Positions 51,962 to 63,105 of a stretch of 64,000 nucleotides of DNA are shown piece by piece. This DNA comes from Haemophilus sp. HMSC068C11. Its GTDB lineage: Bacteria > Pseudomonadota > Gammaproteobacteria > Enterobacterales > Pasteurellaceae. Under the pieces are notes generated by a model. The model did not search any database, had not been told where the DNA came from, and was given only the letters and a program-made list of their open reading frames with translations. Position numbers and translations under genes: made by a program. Position 1 is the first letter of the stretch. Each line of letters starts with the position of its first letter. The stretch lies in NCBI RefSeq assembly GCF_001815355.1, contig NZ_KV820375.1, forward strand, positions 388,075-452,074. Reading direction: 5' to 3'.

Positions 51962-52588
51962 TTAGCTAAACGATTTAGCCTTAATTTTACTCTGCAGAAA
52001 TCCCCAAACCAATCCTAAGATAAAGCCTGAAATGTGGGCAGCGTTCCCTATATTAATACCAAAAAGCGGACTAATAAAGCCAAATACAAGCCCTACCAGT
52101 AACATTGTAAAAAAGCCTTCTGGCAAGTCAAAGCTATGCGGGTGCAATTTGTCCACCACCAACACATAACCTAACACGGCATAAACCACACCAGATAGCC
52201 CGAAAAAGGCGGGACCAGTAAAATAATTCTGTACCGCGCCACTCACTGCTGCAGAGACTAAAACTAATAATAAAAAATGGAGAGAACCAAATCGGCGTTC
52301 AATCGCGCCACCAAATAACCAAAACCACGAAAGGTTAAATAAAATATGCGGTACCGATAAATGAACAATAGCATGAGTGAAATAGCGCCATACTTCCTGA
52401 TCTTCCCAAGAATAAGCAGGATAATGGAATAAATCCATAATTGGCTCTTCAAACCCGACATTCTGCAAGAGATAAATCACCGCGCAAAGTGCGGTCAAAA
52501 TAAACGTGATTTTTTGTGCGCTCAATGTGCGTTTCAATACTTTTCTCTCTTCTGGCACATCGGTTTCACTATCAAATAAAGACGGCAT
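51962..52588 (-). CDS. glpG: Rhomboid intramembrane protease GlpG
   Basis: Serine protease that cuts inside the membrane. It has 208 residues with six spans, catalytic GLSGV (Ser in span 4) and AHISGF (His in span 6), and oxyanion His/Asn in HILFNLSWFW. It lacks the N-terminal cytoplasmic domain of E. coli GlpG (276 residues), like the H. influenzae enzyme used for crystal structures. Operon with glpR. Confidence 0.95.
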   Translation of the reverse strand: MPSLFDSETDVPEERKVLKRTLSAQKITFILTALCAVIYLLQNVGFEEPIMDLFHYPAYSWEDQEVWRYFTHAIVHLSVPHILFNLSWFWLFGGAIERRFGSLHFLLLVLVSAAVSGAVQNYFTGPAFFGLSGVVYAVLGYVLVVDKLHPHSFDLPEGFFTMLLVGLVFGFISPLFGINIGNAAHISGFILGLVWGFLQSKIKAKSFS

Positions 52589-52633
52589 TTGTTATATTCC
52601 TTTTTATTTTTCGTCAATCATATAAGGTTCATT

Positions 52634-52951
52634 ATGAAAAAACAAACTATGCCGACAGGATTTAGTGGCTTCGCTTGGGGACTTGCGGCATTTTGTTTAC
52701 CCATTTTACTGTGGCCCATGGCCTCTCTGCTTTCTACTTCTTTTGTGAAAAACCCTACACTGAGCGATTTTCAGATCGATCTTTTCTCGATTATCTTTTG
52801 GATGTATCCCTTTGTTTTAGTTTTGATTGCACGTTTGCTTTATAAACTGCACCAGCGCAAACCTAAACTTGCTGTAAAATTATTGCTACTAAGTGCGGTC
52901 ATTTTTTACATTGTTTTAGTTTCAGTTTGCTACATTGGCTTTAATGCTTAA
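52634..52951 (+). CDS. Small membrane protein, DUF5389-like
   Basis: 105 residues from ATG 52634 (AAGG upstream), with three hydrophobic spans (about 10-35, 45-65, 78-100). The open frame begins earlier at a TTG with no ribosome site. I associate it, with moderate confidence, with a family restricted to Pasteurellaceae. An uptake signal is in the frame (52891-52899). Its function is unknown. Confidence 0.65.
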   Translation: MKKQTMPTGFSGFAWGLAAFCLPILLWPMASLLSTSFVKNPTLSDFQIDLFSIIFWMYPFVLVLIARLLYKLHQRKPKLAVKLLLLSAVIFYIVLVSVCYIGFNA

Positions 52952-52975
52952 GAATATAAAAACAAAATCACAAAC

Positions 52976-53006
52976 AACAAAAAGGGAGCTTTCGCTCCCT
53001 TTTAAC
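52976..53006. terminator. Terminator after the DUF5389-like gene
   Basis: AAAGGGAGC and GCTCCCTTT with a TTTC loop, A/T flanks on both sides, about 28-55 bases after the stop. Confidence 0.85.
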
Positions 53007-53057
53007 TTATGTTCCTAATAATCAAAAATATAAAAAAATTTCCTACCTAGCAATCAA

Positions 53058-53783
53058 TTATGCAAAGTATTTTTCTAAATCGTCGCTACCACCGATGTGT
53101 TTACCACCAATAAATACTTGTGGAACAGTCGAACGACCAGAAACCGCACGTACACTCACGATTGTTGCATCGTGACCTAATACGATTTCTTCAAAGCTTA
53201 ATCCTTTTTCGCGTAAAAGTTGTTTTGCTTTCGCACAATATGGACAGCCTGGTTTAGTAAAGATCGCGATTGATTCTTGCACTTGGTAATTTGGTGCAAT
53301 GTATTTCAACATGGTATCTGCATCTGATACTTTAAATGGATCGCCTGGTTCATTTGGCTCGATAAACATTTTTTCCACTACGCCATTTTTCACGAGCATA
53401 GAATAACGCCAAGAACGTTTACCAAAACCTAAATCATCTTTTCCGACTAACATGCCCATACCTTCAGTGAAGGTACCGTTACCATCCGGAATGAATTTTA
53501 CGTTATGTGCTTCTTCTGCTTCTTTCCACGCATTCATCACAAACGTATCATTTACTGATACTACTAAAATATCATCTACACCATGTTGTTTGAAAACGGG
53601 TGCAAGCTCGTTATAACGTGGTAAGTGAGAAGATGAACAAGTTGGCGTGAAAGCACCTGGTAATGAGAATACAACAACTGTTTTGTTATCAAATAATTCA
53701 GATGTAGTCACATCAACCCATTGATCACCTTGACGAGTACGAAATGTAACTTGTGGGACTTTTTTTCCTTCCATATTAGACAT
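53058..53783 (-). CDS. Peroxiredoxin-glutaredoxin hybrid (PGdx)
   Basis: Glutathione-dependent peroxidase in which the peroxiredoxin and its glutaredoxin reductant are fused. It has 241 residues: peroxiredoxin domain (about 1-165) with peroxidatic Cys49 in [11 protein letters not shown], then glutaredoxin domain (about 170-241) with CPYC (Cys180, Cys183). These numbers equal those of the characterised H. influenzae enzyme. Divergent from oxyR, with an OxyR-type site between, so it is likely peroxide-induced. Confidence 0.96.
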   Translation of the reverse strand: MSNMEGKKVPQVTFRTRQGDQWVDVTTSELFDNKTVVVFSLPGAFTPTCSSSHLPRYNELAPVFKQHGVDDILVVSVNDTFVMNAWKEAEEAHNVKFIPDGNGTFTEGMGMLVGKDDLGFGKRSWRYSMLVKNGVVEKMFIEPNEPGDPFKVSDADTMLKYIAPNYQVQESIAIFTKPGCPYCAKAKQLLREKGLSFEEIVLGHDATIVSVRAVSGRSTVPQVFIGGKHIGGSDDLEKYFA

Positions 53784-53835
53784 AATGTGTCTCCTCTGTT
53801 AGTTAAATGAATTTGCCTTAAAAAACTTGATAGGC

Positions 53836-53901
53836 ATTATAGAAAGTTTTGTGATATAGTTACAATCAATTAATTCTATCCTTTTAATTGACATATTCTA
53901 T
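53836..53901. promoter_or_regulatory. OxyR-type operator and prdx promoter
   Basis: ATCA-N7-CTAT-N7-ATTG-N7-CTAT (53865-53901) follows the OxyR pattern ATAG-N7-CTAT-N7-ATAG-N7-CTAT: both CTAT boxes exact, correct spacing, two degenerate ATAG boxes. On the minus strand it abuts a weak -35 (TGTAAC, 53859-53864) and a perfect -10 TATAAT (53836-53841) for the peroxiredoxin gene, the expected place for activation. It also covers the oxyR promoter. Confidence 0.65.
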
Positions 53902-53915
53902 AAAGTGAGAACCCT

Positions 53916-54821
53916 ATGAATATTCGTGATTTAGAATACTTAGTTGCCCTTTCTGAATTCAAACATTTCCGTCGTGCTGCGGATTCTTGCAATGTTAGCC
54001 AACCCACTTTAAGTGGTCAAATCCGCAAACTCGAAGATGAGTTAGGCATTATTTTACTTGAACGTACTAGCCGTAAAGTGCTCTTCACCCAATCGGGTAT
54101 GTTACTTGTGGAACAAGCTCGCACTGTATTACGTGAAGTAAAATTACTTAAAGAGATGGCTAGCAATCAAGGTAAAGAAATGACCGGTCCATTACACATT
54201 GGACTCATCCCTACTGTTGGTCCTTACCTACTTCCTTATATTGTACCAACATTGAAAGAAACTTTCCCAGATTTAGAAGTATTTCTTTATGAGGCCCAAA
54301 CTCACCAACTATTAGAACAATTAGAAACTGGCCGATTAGATTGTGCGATTGTGGCTCGCGTACCCGAAACTGAAGCGTTTATCGAAGTGCCTATTTTTGA
54401 TGAAAAAATGTTACTCGCTGTATCCGACCAACATCCTTGGGCTTCAGAAAGTAAAATTGCCATGAATACCTTAAAAGGGCAAGAAATGCTTATGTTGGAT
54501 GATGGGCATTGCTTACGTAATCAAGCACTCGATTATTGTTTTACGGCCGGTGCTAAAGAAGACTCTCACTTCCAAGCCACTAGCCTTGAAACGTTGCGTA
54601 ATATGGTGGCAGCTAATGCAGGCATCACCTTTATGCCAGAACTTGCTGTATTAAATGAAGGCACACGTGCAGGTGTAAAATATATTCCTTGCCATTCGCC
54701 AGAACCGTCTCGTACTATTGCTCTCGTTTACCGCCCAGGTTCACCATTACGTAATCGCTATGAACGCGTTGCAAGTGCGGTCAGTGAACAAGTTAAATCG
54801 ATTTTAGCGAATAAAAAATAA
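53916..54821 (+). CDS. oxyR: Hydrogen-peroxide regulator OxyR
   Basis: LysR-type regulator activated by a disulfide. It has 301 residues: helix-turn-helix near 18-37 (FRRAADSCNVSQPTLSGQIR) and the redox pair Cys199 and Cys208 in GHCLRNQALDYC, same positions as E. coli. It starts 25 bases before fabR across the same strand, an order shared with enterics apart from sthA. An uptake signal is near its end. Confidence 0.97.
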   Translation: MNIRDLEYLVALSEFKHFRRAADSCNVSQPTLSGQIRKLEDELGIILLERTSRKVLFTQSGMLLVEQARTVLREVKLLKEMASNQGKEMTGPLHIGLIPTVGPYLLPYIVPTLKETFPDLEVFLYEAQTHQLLEQLETGRLDCAIVARVPETEAFIEVPIFDEKMLLAVSDQHPWASESKIAMNTLKGQEMLMLDDGHCLRNQALDYCFTAGAKEDSHFQATSLETLRNMVAANAGITFMPELAVLNEGTRAGVKYIPCHSPEPSRTIALVYRPGSPLRNRYERVASAVSEQVKSILANKK

Positions 54822-54846
54822 TTTATCATAAGCTGAGGAAAACCAA

Positions 54847-55470
54847 ATGGCTGGTGTTCGAGCAATTCAAAAAGAAAAAACCCGTCGGGCCTTAATTGAC
54901 GCCGCATTCAATCAGTTGAGTGCAGAAAAAAGCTTTTCTAATTTAAGCTTACGTGAAGTTGCCCGTGAAGCGGGCATTGCACCAACTTCTTTCTATCGCC
55001 ACTTTAGCGATATGGATGAGCTCGGATTAGAAATGGTAGATGAAGCAGGTTTAACCCTCCGTCAATTAATGCGCCAAGCGCGTAAACGTATTGATGCTGG
55101 CGGTAGTGTGATCCGCGTATCCGTGGAAACCTTTTTTGAATTTATCACTCACAGCACCAACGTGTTCCGTTTGCTCTTACGTGAAAGTTCGGGCACATCT
55201 CAGGCTTTCCGTACTGCAGCCGCTCGTGAAATCAAACACTTTGTTGATGAATTGGCTGAATATATTGCGAAGAAAAATCACTACTCGCAATATGTGTCTT
55301 ATGTTCAGGCTGAGGGAATGGTAACCATCGTATTCACGGCAGGTTCCAACGCTTTAGACATGACAAAAGCTGAACAAGATTTACTAAAAGAGCGTGTTAT
55401 TTTACAACTTCGCATGCTGGCGAAAGGCGCGGACTTCGCATCTCATAAAGAAAAAATGATGCGAAAATAG
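54847..55470 (+). CDS. fabR: TetR-family repressor FabR
   Basis: Represses unsaturated fatty-acid synthesis genes (fabA, fabB) in E. coli in response to acyl chain balance. It has 207 residues with the TetR helix-turn-helix ([22 protein letters not shown]) and a C-terminal ligand domain. Directly after oxyR, like the oxyR/fabR neighbourhood of enterics, which supports FabR over other TetR proteins. Confidence 0.88.
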   Translation: MAGVRAIQKEKTRRALIDAAFNQLSAEKSFSNLSLREVAREAGIAPTSFYRHFSDMDELGLEMVDEAGLTLRQLMRQARKRIDAGGSVIRVSVETFFEFITHSTNVFRLLLRESSGTSQAFRTAAAREIKHFVDELAEYIAKKNHYSQYVSYVQAEGMVTIVFTAGSNALDMTKAEQDLLKERVILQLRMLAKGADFASHKEKMMRK

Positions 55471-55492
55471 ACCGCACTTTTAGACTAAAACA

Positions 55493-55522
55493 AAACACCC
55501 GCATCTCTGCGGGTGTTTGTTT
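55493..55522. terminator. Bidirectional terminator, fabR/hel
   Basis: AAACACCCGCA (55493-55503) and TGCGGGTGTTT (55508-55518), loop TCTC, followed by GTTT. Confidence 0.88.
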
Positions 55523-55537
55523 ATCTCAAGAAGGGAA

Positions 55538-56371
<834 letters not shown>

Positions 56372-56396
56372 TTAAAAAGTCATAATGACAAGCAAA

Positions 56397-56405
56397 AGTA
56401 TAACA
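56397..56405 (-). promoter_or_regulatory. Extended -10 promoter element of hel
   Basis: Minus strand TTGTTATACT: TG-N-TATACT is an extended -10. The predicted start is near 56390, about 34 bases before the ATG; no strong -35 is visible, which suits activator dependence. Confidence 0.5.
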
Positions 56406-56453
56406 AGCCTATTTGGGCAGTGACTATGGGTTTATCAAACTTTATAACTAATT

Positions 56454-56469
56454 TGTGAGATAGATCACA
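56454..56469. promoter_or_regulatory. CRP site upstream of hel
   Basis: TGTGAGATAGATCACA has both CRP half-sites exact. Its centre lies about 71.5 bases before the predicted hel start, a class I position. Confidence 0.7.
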
Positions 56470-56605
56470 TTTTTCATTTTGAAGCTATCTAACAAACCCA
56501 ATGAGATCATTTCAAAATCATCTTATTTTTAACCGCACTTTTTCATCGCATTTCGCTGTATTTCACGGTAAACTATCCCAAGTTTTCAGAAATAATAGGT
56601 AATTT

Positions 56606-56884
56606 ATGCGTCTTTTCATTGGAATTTTAGTGGGTGTTCTCGTGCTATTTCAGTACGATCTTTGGTTTGGTAAAAACGGCTATTTTGACTACAAAGATAT
56701 GGCCGCTCAAATCAAAGAGAATAAAGCTGAAAATGAAAAGCTCTCACAAAGAAATCAAATGATTTCTGCAGAAATTCAAGGATTAACAAAAGGCTTTGAA
56801 TCGATTGAAGAGCGTGCACGCATGAGCCATGACATGGTCAAACCAAACGAAGTGTTCTATCACATCGTCAAAGAGCATAAATAA
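56606..56884 (+). CDS. ftsB: Cell division protein FtsB
   Basis: Divisome protein of the FtsQLB complex. It has 92 residues: a short cytoplasmic N-terminus, one span (about 2-18), and a periplasmic coiled coil (about 32-70, [20 protein letters not shown]). Its TAA overlaps the ispD ATG by one base (TAATG), the usual ftsB-ispD-ispF order. Confidence 0.93.
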   Translation: MRLFIGILVGVLVLFQYDLWFGKNGYFDYKDMAAQIKENKAENEKLSQRNQMISAEIQGLTKGFESIEERARMSHDMVKPNEVFYHIVKEHK

Positions 56885-57567
56885 TGAACCGTGAAATTAT
56901 TGCCGTCATTCCTGCTGCGGGTGTTGGAAGCCGTATGCAGGCAAATAAACCTAAGCAATATCTGAAAATCCTAGACAAGACGATTCTGGAACATACTCTC
57001 TCTGTCATTCTATCCCACCCTGCAATCAATCACGTTATTCTTGCAGTAGGAAAAAATGATCCCTATCTTTCTGAAATGACTTTATTTCCTCATCAAAACA
57101 TCACTCTCGTTGAAGGGGGTGAAACACGAGCCGAGTCAGTTCTAAATGGACTAAATGCGATCAAAAATAACCATGCCTGGGCATTGGTGCATGATGCAGC
57201 CAGACCTTGTTTAACACATCAAGATTTAAATAAATTGCTCCAAATCGATGATAAACACGGCGCTATTTTGGCCATTCCAGCGGTTGATACGATTAAACGC
57301 GCGAATAAACAACAAGATATTATTAAAACAGAAGATCGCGCTGAACTTTGGCTTGCACAAACACCTCAATTTTTCCGTTGCGATCTATTAAGAAATGCAC
57401 TTGAACAGGGGCTCTCTCAAGGTGCTAATATTACAGATGAAGCCTCTGCGATGGAACTTGCCGGATTCCGACCGCACTTAGTCGCGGGACGAAGTGATAA
57501 TATTAAAGTGACACGTCCAGAAGATTTAGCTTTAGCCGAATTTTATTTAACAAGGAAAACTCTATGA
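56884..57567 (+). CDS. ispD: 2-C-methyl-D-erythritol 4-phosphate cytidylyltransferase
   Basis: MEP-pathway enzyme making CDP-methylerythritol for isoprenoid synthesis. It has 227 residues with nucleotide-binding [18 protein letters not shown] and HDAARPCLT, the family signature. Overlaps ftsB by one base and ispF by four (ATGA). An uptake signal is near its end (57471-57479). Confidence 0.95.
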   Translation: MNREIIAVIPAAGVGSRMQANKPKQYLKILDKTILEHTLSVILSHPAINHVILAVGKNDPYLSEMTLFPHQNITLVEGGETRAESVLNGLNAIKNNHAWALVHDAARPCLTHQDLNKLLQIDDKHGAILAIPAVDTIKRANKQQDIIKTEDRAELWLAQTPQFFRCDLLRNALEQGLSQGANITDEASAMELAGFRPHLVAGRSDNIKVTRPEDLALAEFYLTRKTL

Positions 57568-58040
57568 TACGAATTGGACATGGGTTTGATGTTCATGCCT
57601 TTGGTGAAGACCGCCCTTTAATTATTGGTGGCGTTGAAGTGCCTTACCATACTGGGTTTATTGCCCATTCTGATGGTGATGTCGCCTTACATGCTTTAAC
57701 GGATGCCTTATTAGGTGCAGCAGCATTAGGTGATATTGGTAAACTCTTCCCTGATACCGATATGCAATATAAAAATGCAGATAGCCGTGTTTTATTACGA
57801 GAAGCATTCCGCCAAGTACAAGCAAAAGGCTATAAGGTCGGTAATGTGGATGTAACCATTATTGCTCAAGCCCCTAAAATGCGTCCTCATATCGATGCAA
57901 TGCGAGCGAAGATTGCAGAAGATTTACATTGTGATATTGAGCAAGTCAACGTGAAAGCAACCACAACAGAAAAACTTGGCTTTACAGGTCGAAGTGAAGG
58001 CATTGCTTGCGAGGCTGTCGCATTATTATTAAAAGCTTAA
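57564..58040 (+). CDS. ispF: 2-C-methyl-D-erythritol 2,4-cyclodiphosphate synthase
   Basis: Cyclises the MEP-pathway intermediate. It has 158 residues with metal-binding [28 protein letters not shown] and [13 protein letters not shown]. Its ATGA overlap with ispD implies coupling. A strong terminator follows. Confidence 0.96.
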   Translation: MIRIGHGFDVHAFGEDRPLIIGGVEVPYHTGFIAHSDGDVALHALTDALLGAAALGDIGKLFPDTDMQYKNADSRVLLREAFRQVQAKGYKVGNVDVTIIAQAPKMRPHIDAMRAKIAEDLHCDIEQVNVKATTTEKLGFTGRSEGIACEAVALLLKA

Positions 58041-58054
58041 ATTTTAGGTAAAAG

Positions 58055-58084
58055 AAAAGGTTGGTAAAATACCAACCTTTTTTA
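58055..58084. terminator. Bidirectional terminator, ispF/mscL
   Basis: AAAAGGTTGGTA (58055-58066) and TACCAACCTTTT (58070-58081), a 12-pair stem with a 3-base loop and T's after. Confidence 0.9.
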
Positions 58085-58098
58085 TTTGAATTAAATTC

Positions 58099-58485
58099 TT
58101 ATTGTTTTTTTAATAAATCGCGAATTTCAGTAAGTAATTCTTCTTGTGAAGGACCTTTTACTTCTTCTACTGGTTTTTTCACTTTGTTGATACCTTTGAT
58201 CATCATGAAGATTGCAAATGCAATGATGATGAAATCAAAAACGTTTTGAATAAATACACCGTAGTTTAAGGTTACTGCTGGAGTTTCACCTACAGCTTGA
58301 GCTAACGTGATTTTCAAATCTTTGAAATCCACGCCACCTGTTAAAATACCTAATACAGGCATTACTACGTCACCGACAAGTGAACTTACGATTTTACCAA
58401 AAGCACCACCGATGATCACACCGACTGCCATATCTACTACGTTGCCGCGCATTGCGAATTCGCGGAATTCTTTAAGAAAGCTCAT
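58099..58485 (-). CDS. mscL: Large-conductance mechanosensitive channel
   Basis: Emergency osmotic release valve. It has 128 residues with [20 protein letters not shown], two spans (about 15-45 and 72-100) and a cytoplasmic helix bundle. Last gene of the def-to-mscL run, 78 bases after trkA. Confidence 0.96.
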   Translation of the reverse strand: MSFLKEFREFAMRGNVVDMAVGVIIGGAFGKIVSSLVGDVVMPVLGILTGGVDFKDLKITLAQAVGETPAVTLNYGVFIQNVFDFIIIAFAIFMMIKGINKVKKPVEEVKGPSQEELLTEIRDLLKKQ

Positions 58486-58563
58486 AAAATTTCCTTTTGT
58501 GTTGGTTTAAAAAATTAAAAGAGTGCGTATTATAGGTTTTCAGATTAAAAAGTAAACTGTTAT

Positions 58564-59940
58564 TTAAATAAAAAATGCACTTGGTTGGAATAATTTTTCA
58601 ATTTCTGACACAGATTTCTTGTCATTAATATAAACAATCACATTATCGCCTTCTTCAATAACAACCTGACGACGAGCAATGATTACTTCATTTTTACGTA
58701 AAATTGCCGCAATCATCGCTCCAACTGGAAGCTTAATATCGCCAATTTGTCTTCCAACCACATTGGATGTTGTCGCATCGCCATGCACAACAAGTTCAAT
58801 GGCTTCCGCGGTACCATGACGCAAAGAGGCCACATTTTTGATATCCCCTTTACGCACATGTCCTAATAAAGCGGATATTGTTGCTTGTTGTGGTGAAACC
58901 GCAATATCAATGGTTCCACCTTGAATCAAATTGATATATGCCATGCGTTGAATAAGCACCATGGCTTTTTTAGCCCCTAGGCGTTTTGCTAGTAACGCCG
59001 ACATAATATTGGCTTCATCATCCGCACTTAGAGATAAAAAGACATCAACGCTCTCAATATGCTCTTCAAAAAGTAAATTTTGGTCAGAAGCATCACCATG
59101 GAAAACCAGGGTTTTAGAGAGTCTTTCAGCTAAAACTTTCGCTTTTTCTCCATCGCGCTCAATGAGTTTTACTTGATACTTATCTTCTAACTGTTTTGCC
59201 ACACCTGAGGCAATATTCCCGCTGCCAACGATCATGATACGTTTGTAGGTTTTCTCAAGGCGTTGCAACTCACTCATCACCGCTTTAATGTGTTCTGTCG
59301 CACAAATAAAGGTAATTTCATCGCCCGCCTCAATAATGGTCGAACCTTGCGGACGAATTAATCTATCATTACGTAAAATCGAAATGATTCGGCAATCAAT
59401 GTGTGGCATATGCTCTTTAAAAGCGGATAACGCATAACCTACTAAAGGACCACCGTAATAAGCTTTTACAACCACAATGCTAATTCGATTATTGGCAAAA
59501 TGCGCCACTTGTAAGGCACCTGGATAAGCAATTAAACGTGTAATCTCATCCGTAACTAAATTTTCTGGTGAAATCAGATGATCAATTGGTACGTTTTCAT
59601 CATTAAATAATTTATCTTTCTCACGCAAATATTCCGCATTACGAATACGCGCAATACGTGTTGGGGTGTTGAAAAGGGTATATCCCAACTGGCAAGCAAT
59701 CATATTAGTTTCATCAGATGCGGTTACCGCAACCATCAAGTCTGCATCTGCTGCCCCAGCATCTCGTAAAATCTTGGGTGAAGAAGGCGAACCTTTAACC
59801 ACACGTAAATCATGCTTATCTTGCAAATTCTGCAAATGTTGAGATTCATTATCTACCAGTGTGATGTCGTTATCTTCACTCACTAAATTTGCCGCAAGTG
59901 TTGTGCCTACTTGCCCTGCACCTAAGATGATTATTTTCAT
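58564..59940 (-). CDS. trkA: Trk system potassium uptake protein TrkA
   Basis: Peripheral NAD(H)-binding regulator of the Trk K+ channel. It has 458 residues: two tandem RCK Rossmann domains ([13 protein letters not shown] at 6 and [13 protein letters not shown] near 237), each followed by a TrkA-C domain. Its ATG overlaps the stop of the preceding glycosyltransferase by four bases. In E. coli it follows rsmB directly. Confidence 0.96.
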   Translation of the reverse strand: MKIIILGAGQVGTTLAANLVSEDNDITLVDNESQHLQNLQDKHDLRVVKGSPSSPKILRDAGAADADLMVAVTASDETNMIACQLGYTLFNTPTRIARIRNAEYLREKDKLFNDENVPIDHLISPENLVTDEITRLIAYPGALQVAHFANNRISIVVVKAYYGGPLVGYALSAFKEHMPHIDCRIISILRNDRLIRPQGSTIIEAGDEITFICATEHIKAVMSELQRLEKTYKRIMIVGSGNIASGVAKQLEDKYQVKLIERDGEKAKVLAERLSKTLVFHGDASDQNLLFEEHIESVDVFLSLSADDEANIMSALLAKRLGAKKAMVLIQRMAYINLIQGGTIDIAVSPQQATISALLGHVRKGDIKNVASLRHGTAEAIELVVHGDATTSNVVGRQIGDIKLPVGAMIAAILRKNEVIIARRQVVIEEGDNVIVYINDKKSVSEIEKLFQPSAFFI

Positions 59941-60752
59941 TCTGTTCTCTCCACAACCAAAGGTCGGATGCCAATTTCAGCTGAATTTAGACCGAACTTT
60001 AATACCTCAATACGGCGACAAATAGTCGATGTTACTTGTTCAGCTTCTGCCATTTTTTCTGCTGTAATCGCTGGATCTTGTTTATTAAATAAAAGACCAT
60101 CGAGTAAACGTTCAGCATGCATACCTTCTCGACAAAAATGCAACACGCCTACATCTTCAAATAATGTTGCCACTTTAGCTGTTTTAGTGGTTGCAATGCC
60201 TAAAGCGCCATCTTCACCGCCGAGCTCTCGAAATAATTGATGTGTTGGAAATCCGCCGCAAGCTAAGAAAAAAGCCTTATTAAAAACGATGTTTCCCCCG
60301 CAGGTCATGCGCATATATTGCCATGCCTGATCAAAATTAGGGTGTTCAGCATAACGTTGGGCTAAATTTATCGGTTTTAATGCTAATCTCACCACCGAAG
60401 TATCTGGCTGAAAATGAAAGGTTGCCGCCGCCACTTCTAATGCTCCAGGTTCGTATGCATCATCCGCATCTAAAAATGCGACAAAATCAACCGCACTTTT
60501 AGCCGAGAGCATTGCGCCCCAATTTCTAGCCATTGCGACACCACTATTTTTCGGCATTTGCTCGATAGAGATTCTGTCAGGATATTGTTCTGCAAGCTGT
60601 AAGGCTAATGCAAATGTATTATCTGTCGACGCATCATCAATCAACCAAAGGTGACCAAGATTATTTTGCTGCAACACAGACTCTACTGCACGAACAAGCG
60701 TTTGTTCAGTGTTATAGCAAGGAATGACGACATCAATTAAAGGCAAATTCAT
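59937..60752 (-). CDS. Family 2 glycosyltransferase, inserted before trkA
   Basis: 271 residues with a GT-A fold: [28 protein letters not shown], and a DxD-like [13 protein letters not shown]. Nothing suggests a transmembrane part; the product is likely cytosolic, adding a sugar to a glycolipid or cell-surface glycan. It abuts the rsmB stop (no gap) and overlaps trkA by four bases (ATGA). Gene order in E. coli and, from memory, H. influenzae lacks this gene at this position. Acceptor and donor are unknown. Confidence 0.85.
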   Translation of the reverse strand: MNLPLIDVVIPCYNTEQTLVRAVESVLQQNNLGHLWLIDDASTDNTFALALQLAEQYPDRISIEQMPKNSGVAMARNWGAMLSAKSAVDFVAFLDADDAYEPGALEVAAATFHFQPDTSVVRLALKPINLAQRYAEHPNFDQAWQYMRMTCGGNIVFNKAFFLACGGFPTHQLFRELGGEDGALGIATTKTAKVATLFEDVGVLHFCREGMHAERLLDGLLFNKQDPAITAEKMAEAEQVTSTICRRIEVLKFGLNSAEIGIRPLVVERTE

Positions 60753-62090
60753 TTAAGCTGACCGTTTTCTCAATTTTGCATAATAGAACCCATCCCCGCC
60801 ATTCTCTTGTGGCAGGAATTGGATTCCAATCGTATTTTCCGTTTGTTCAAACGGCAATGGCATTAATTCTGCATCGGGTGTTTCAGCTAAAAAATGCTGT
60901 ATTTGCTGACTATTCTCATCGGGAAGCACCGAGCAAGTCGCATAAAGCAAAATGCCATTAGGTTTCAATTTTGCCCAAAGCGCTTTTAGAATTTGTCCTT
61001 GCAAGGCAACCAATTGAGCAATATCTGTTTCTTGACGTAACCATTTAATATCTGGATGACGACGAATCACGCCCGTTGCTGAGCAAGGTGCATCTAATAA
61101 AATACGATCAAAGGATGCTCCACTTAAACCTATTTCTGAGAGCCACTTTTCTGGCTCGGTCGCATCACCACAAACAATTGTCGCCTGCTGATTCAAACGG
61201 GCAAGATTTTCTTCAACACGTCTTAAGCGATGAGCCTCGACATCAAGCGCAATCACTTTCGCTTGTGGCGCCATTTCTAAAATATGCGTAGTTTTCCCAC
61301 CTGGCGCCGCGCAAGCATCTAAAATTAATTCACCATTTTGTGGCTCAAGCAATAAGGCCGACCATTGTGCATTAAGATCCTGAACGGTTACTGCACCTTG
61401 TTCAAAATTCGGTAGTTTCGAGACAGAAAGCGGTTGAGCTAAACGCAAAGCATGTGGATTATCACATTCAAATGCTGCTATCTCTTGCTCTTCTAACAAA
61501 GTGCGGTAAGTTTCCGTATTATTTTGTTGTTGATTGACCCGTAACCACATTGGTGGCTTTTGGTTATTCGCCTCAATAATGTCACGCCAATTTGGATAAG
61601 ATTTTTTGAGTTTATTCACAAACCATTCAGGATGAAGCGTTTGCCAATGCTTATCTACTACAGCAAGAATATCTTCTTGTTCCCGTAAGAAGCGACGCAG
61701 TACACCATTAACCAAACCACGGAAACTATCCGATTTCAATGATTTTGTGGCGTTCACCACTTCATCTACCGCCGCATGAGCAGGCACGCGCATATAAAGT
61801 AATTGGTACAATCCCACCAATAGCAAACAGTGTACGATGCGGGTTTTACCCTTCAATGGCTTATCTAATAGTTTTTTTAGAATATTTTCTAAACGAGGCA
61901 ATACGCGACAAATACCAAAAGTGATTTCCTGTAATAAAGGTAAATCCTGTGGTTTTACCTGCGATTGCACTTCAGGAAGCAAGGTTGATAAGGACTTACC
62001 TTGATCTAAAACCTGTAAAATCACTTGAGCAGCAATAGCGCGTACCGAAAGTGCGGTCGATTTTTCCGTTTTTTTTCGTTGAAATACCAT
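60753..62090 (-). CDS. rsmB: 16S rRNA cytosine-967 C5-methyltransferase
   Basis: Methylates C967 of 16S rRNA. It has 445 residues: an N-terminal NusB-like RNA-binding domain (about 15-150) and a RsmB methyltransferase domain with [27 protein letters not shown] and the catalytic [11 protein letters not shown] (Cys). Its ATG overlaps the fmt stop by one base. Two uptake signals are found within. Confidence 0.96.
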   Translation of the reverse strand: MVFQRKKTEKSTALSVRAIAAQVILQVLDQGKSLSTLLPEVQSQVKPQDLPLLQEITFGICRVLPRLENILKKLLDKPLKGKTRIVHCLLLVGLYQLLYMRVPAHAAVDEVVNATKSLKSDSFRGLVNGVLRRFLREQEDILAVVDKHWQTLHPEWFVNKLKKSYPNWRDIIEANNQKPPMWLRVNQQQNNTETYRTLLEEQEIAAFECDNPHALRLAQPLSVSKLPNFEQGAVTVQDLNAQWSALLLEPQNGELILDACAAPGGKTTHILEMAPQAKVIALDVEAHRLRRVEENLARLNQQATIVCGDATEPEKWLSEIGLSGASFDRILLDAPCSATGVIRRHPDIKWLRQETDIAQLVALQGQILKALWAKLKPNGILLYATCSVLPDENSQQIQHFLAETPDAELMPLPFEQTENTIGIQFLPQENGGDGFYYAKLRKRSA

Positions 62091-63046
62091 TAGTTTAGAA
62101 CCTTACCAACCTGGAACCAATCTGCTCGACCATTGAGGAAGTCCTGCACAGACATAGGTTTCTTGCCTGCGGGCTGAAGTTGCAATAAATTTAAAACGCC
62201 TTCTTTCGTGGCAATCTGGATACCTTTTTTATCGACACTTAAAATCGTCCCAGCTGGTTTATCTACATGTGGCAACACGGCAGCAGCATAAACTTTTAAG
62301 GTTTGTTCATTACCTTGTTCATCGGTTAATTGTAGGAAACTAATCGGCCAAGGATTAAACGCGCGAATGTTACGTTCAAGCTGGGCTGCCGATAGCGACC
62401 AATCTAATTTAGCCTCTTCTTTGGAAAGTTTCTCTGCATAGTTACTTTGGCTATCATCTTGTTTTTCTGCAATGAATTTCCCTTCTTCCAAATGATCCAA
62501 AACATCAATCAATGCAGCTGGCGCAATTTCAGCTAATTTATGGTAAAGCGAGGTTGAGGTTTCTTGCTCATCAATATCGCAATACACTTTGTGTAACATA
62601 TCGCCAGTATCTAAGCCTGCATCCATCTGCATAATTGTCACACCAGTTTGTTGATCCCCTGCCCAAATAGACCGCTGAATAGGTGCAGCACCACGCCAAC
62701 GTGGCAAGAGAGAACCATGCACATTTAGACAACCTAAACGAGGCATATCCAACACTGCTTGAGGTAAAATCAAACCATAAGCAACAACAACCATTACATC
62801 AGCATTTAACGCTTTAAGCTCTGCTTGTGCTTCTTCTTTACGCAAGGATTTTGGTTGATAAACAGGAATTTGATGCTGTTCAGCTAATTGCTTTACAGGA
62901 CTCGCCTGTAATTTTTTACCGCGACCAGCCGGTTTATCTGGCTGCGTATAAACAGCAATAATATTGTGATGTGAATTTAAGAGTGCAGTAAGATGCTGTG
63001 CTGCGAAGTCCGGCGTACCGGCAAAGATGATATTCAATGATTTCAT
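62090..63046 (-). CDS. fmt: Methionyl-tRNA formyltransferase
   Basis: Formylates initiator Met-tRNA. It has 318 residues with [14 protein letters not shown], the formyltetrahydrofolate-binding [20 protein letters not shown] (Asn, His) and the C-terminal tRNA-binding domain. It follows def, from which an uptake-signal hairpin separates it. Confidence 0.96.
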   Translation of the reverse strand: MKSLNIIFAGTPDFAAQHLTALLNSHHNIIAVYTQPDKPAGRGKKLQASPVKQLAEQHQIPVYQPKSLRKEEAQAELKALNADVMVVVAYGLILPQAVLDMPRLGCLNVHGSLLPRWRGAAPIQRSIWAGDQQTGVTIMQMDAGLDTGDMLHKVYCDIDEQETSTSLYHKLAEIAPAALIDVLDHLEEGKFIAEKQDDSQSNYAEKLSKEEAKLDWSLSAAQLERNIRAFNPWPISFLQLTDEQGNEQTLKVYAAAVLPHVDKPAGTILSVDKKGIQIATKEGVLNLLQLQPAGKKPMSVQDFLNGRADWFQVGKVLN

Positions 63047-63071
63047 AATGTTCTACGTTATGGTGTTGATA

Positions 63072-63105
63072 GGAAAAGTGCGGTCATTTTATACCGCACT
63101 TTTGA
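63072..63105. terminator. Uptake-signal hairpin between def and fmt
   Basis: AAGTGCGGT (63076-63084) and ACCGCACTT (63093-63101) with A/T flanks. It lies between the def stop and the fmt start on the same strand, so it may attenuate fmt and the genes beyond, or simply be an uptake pair. Confidence 0.65.
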
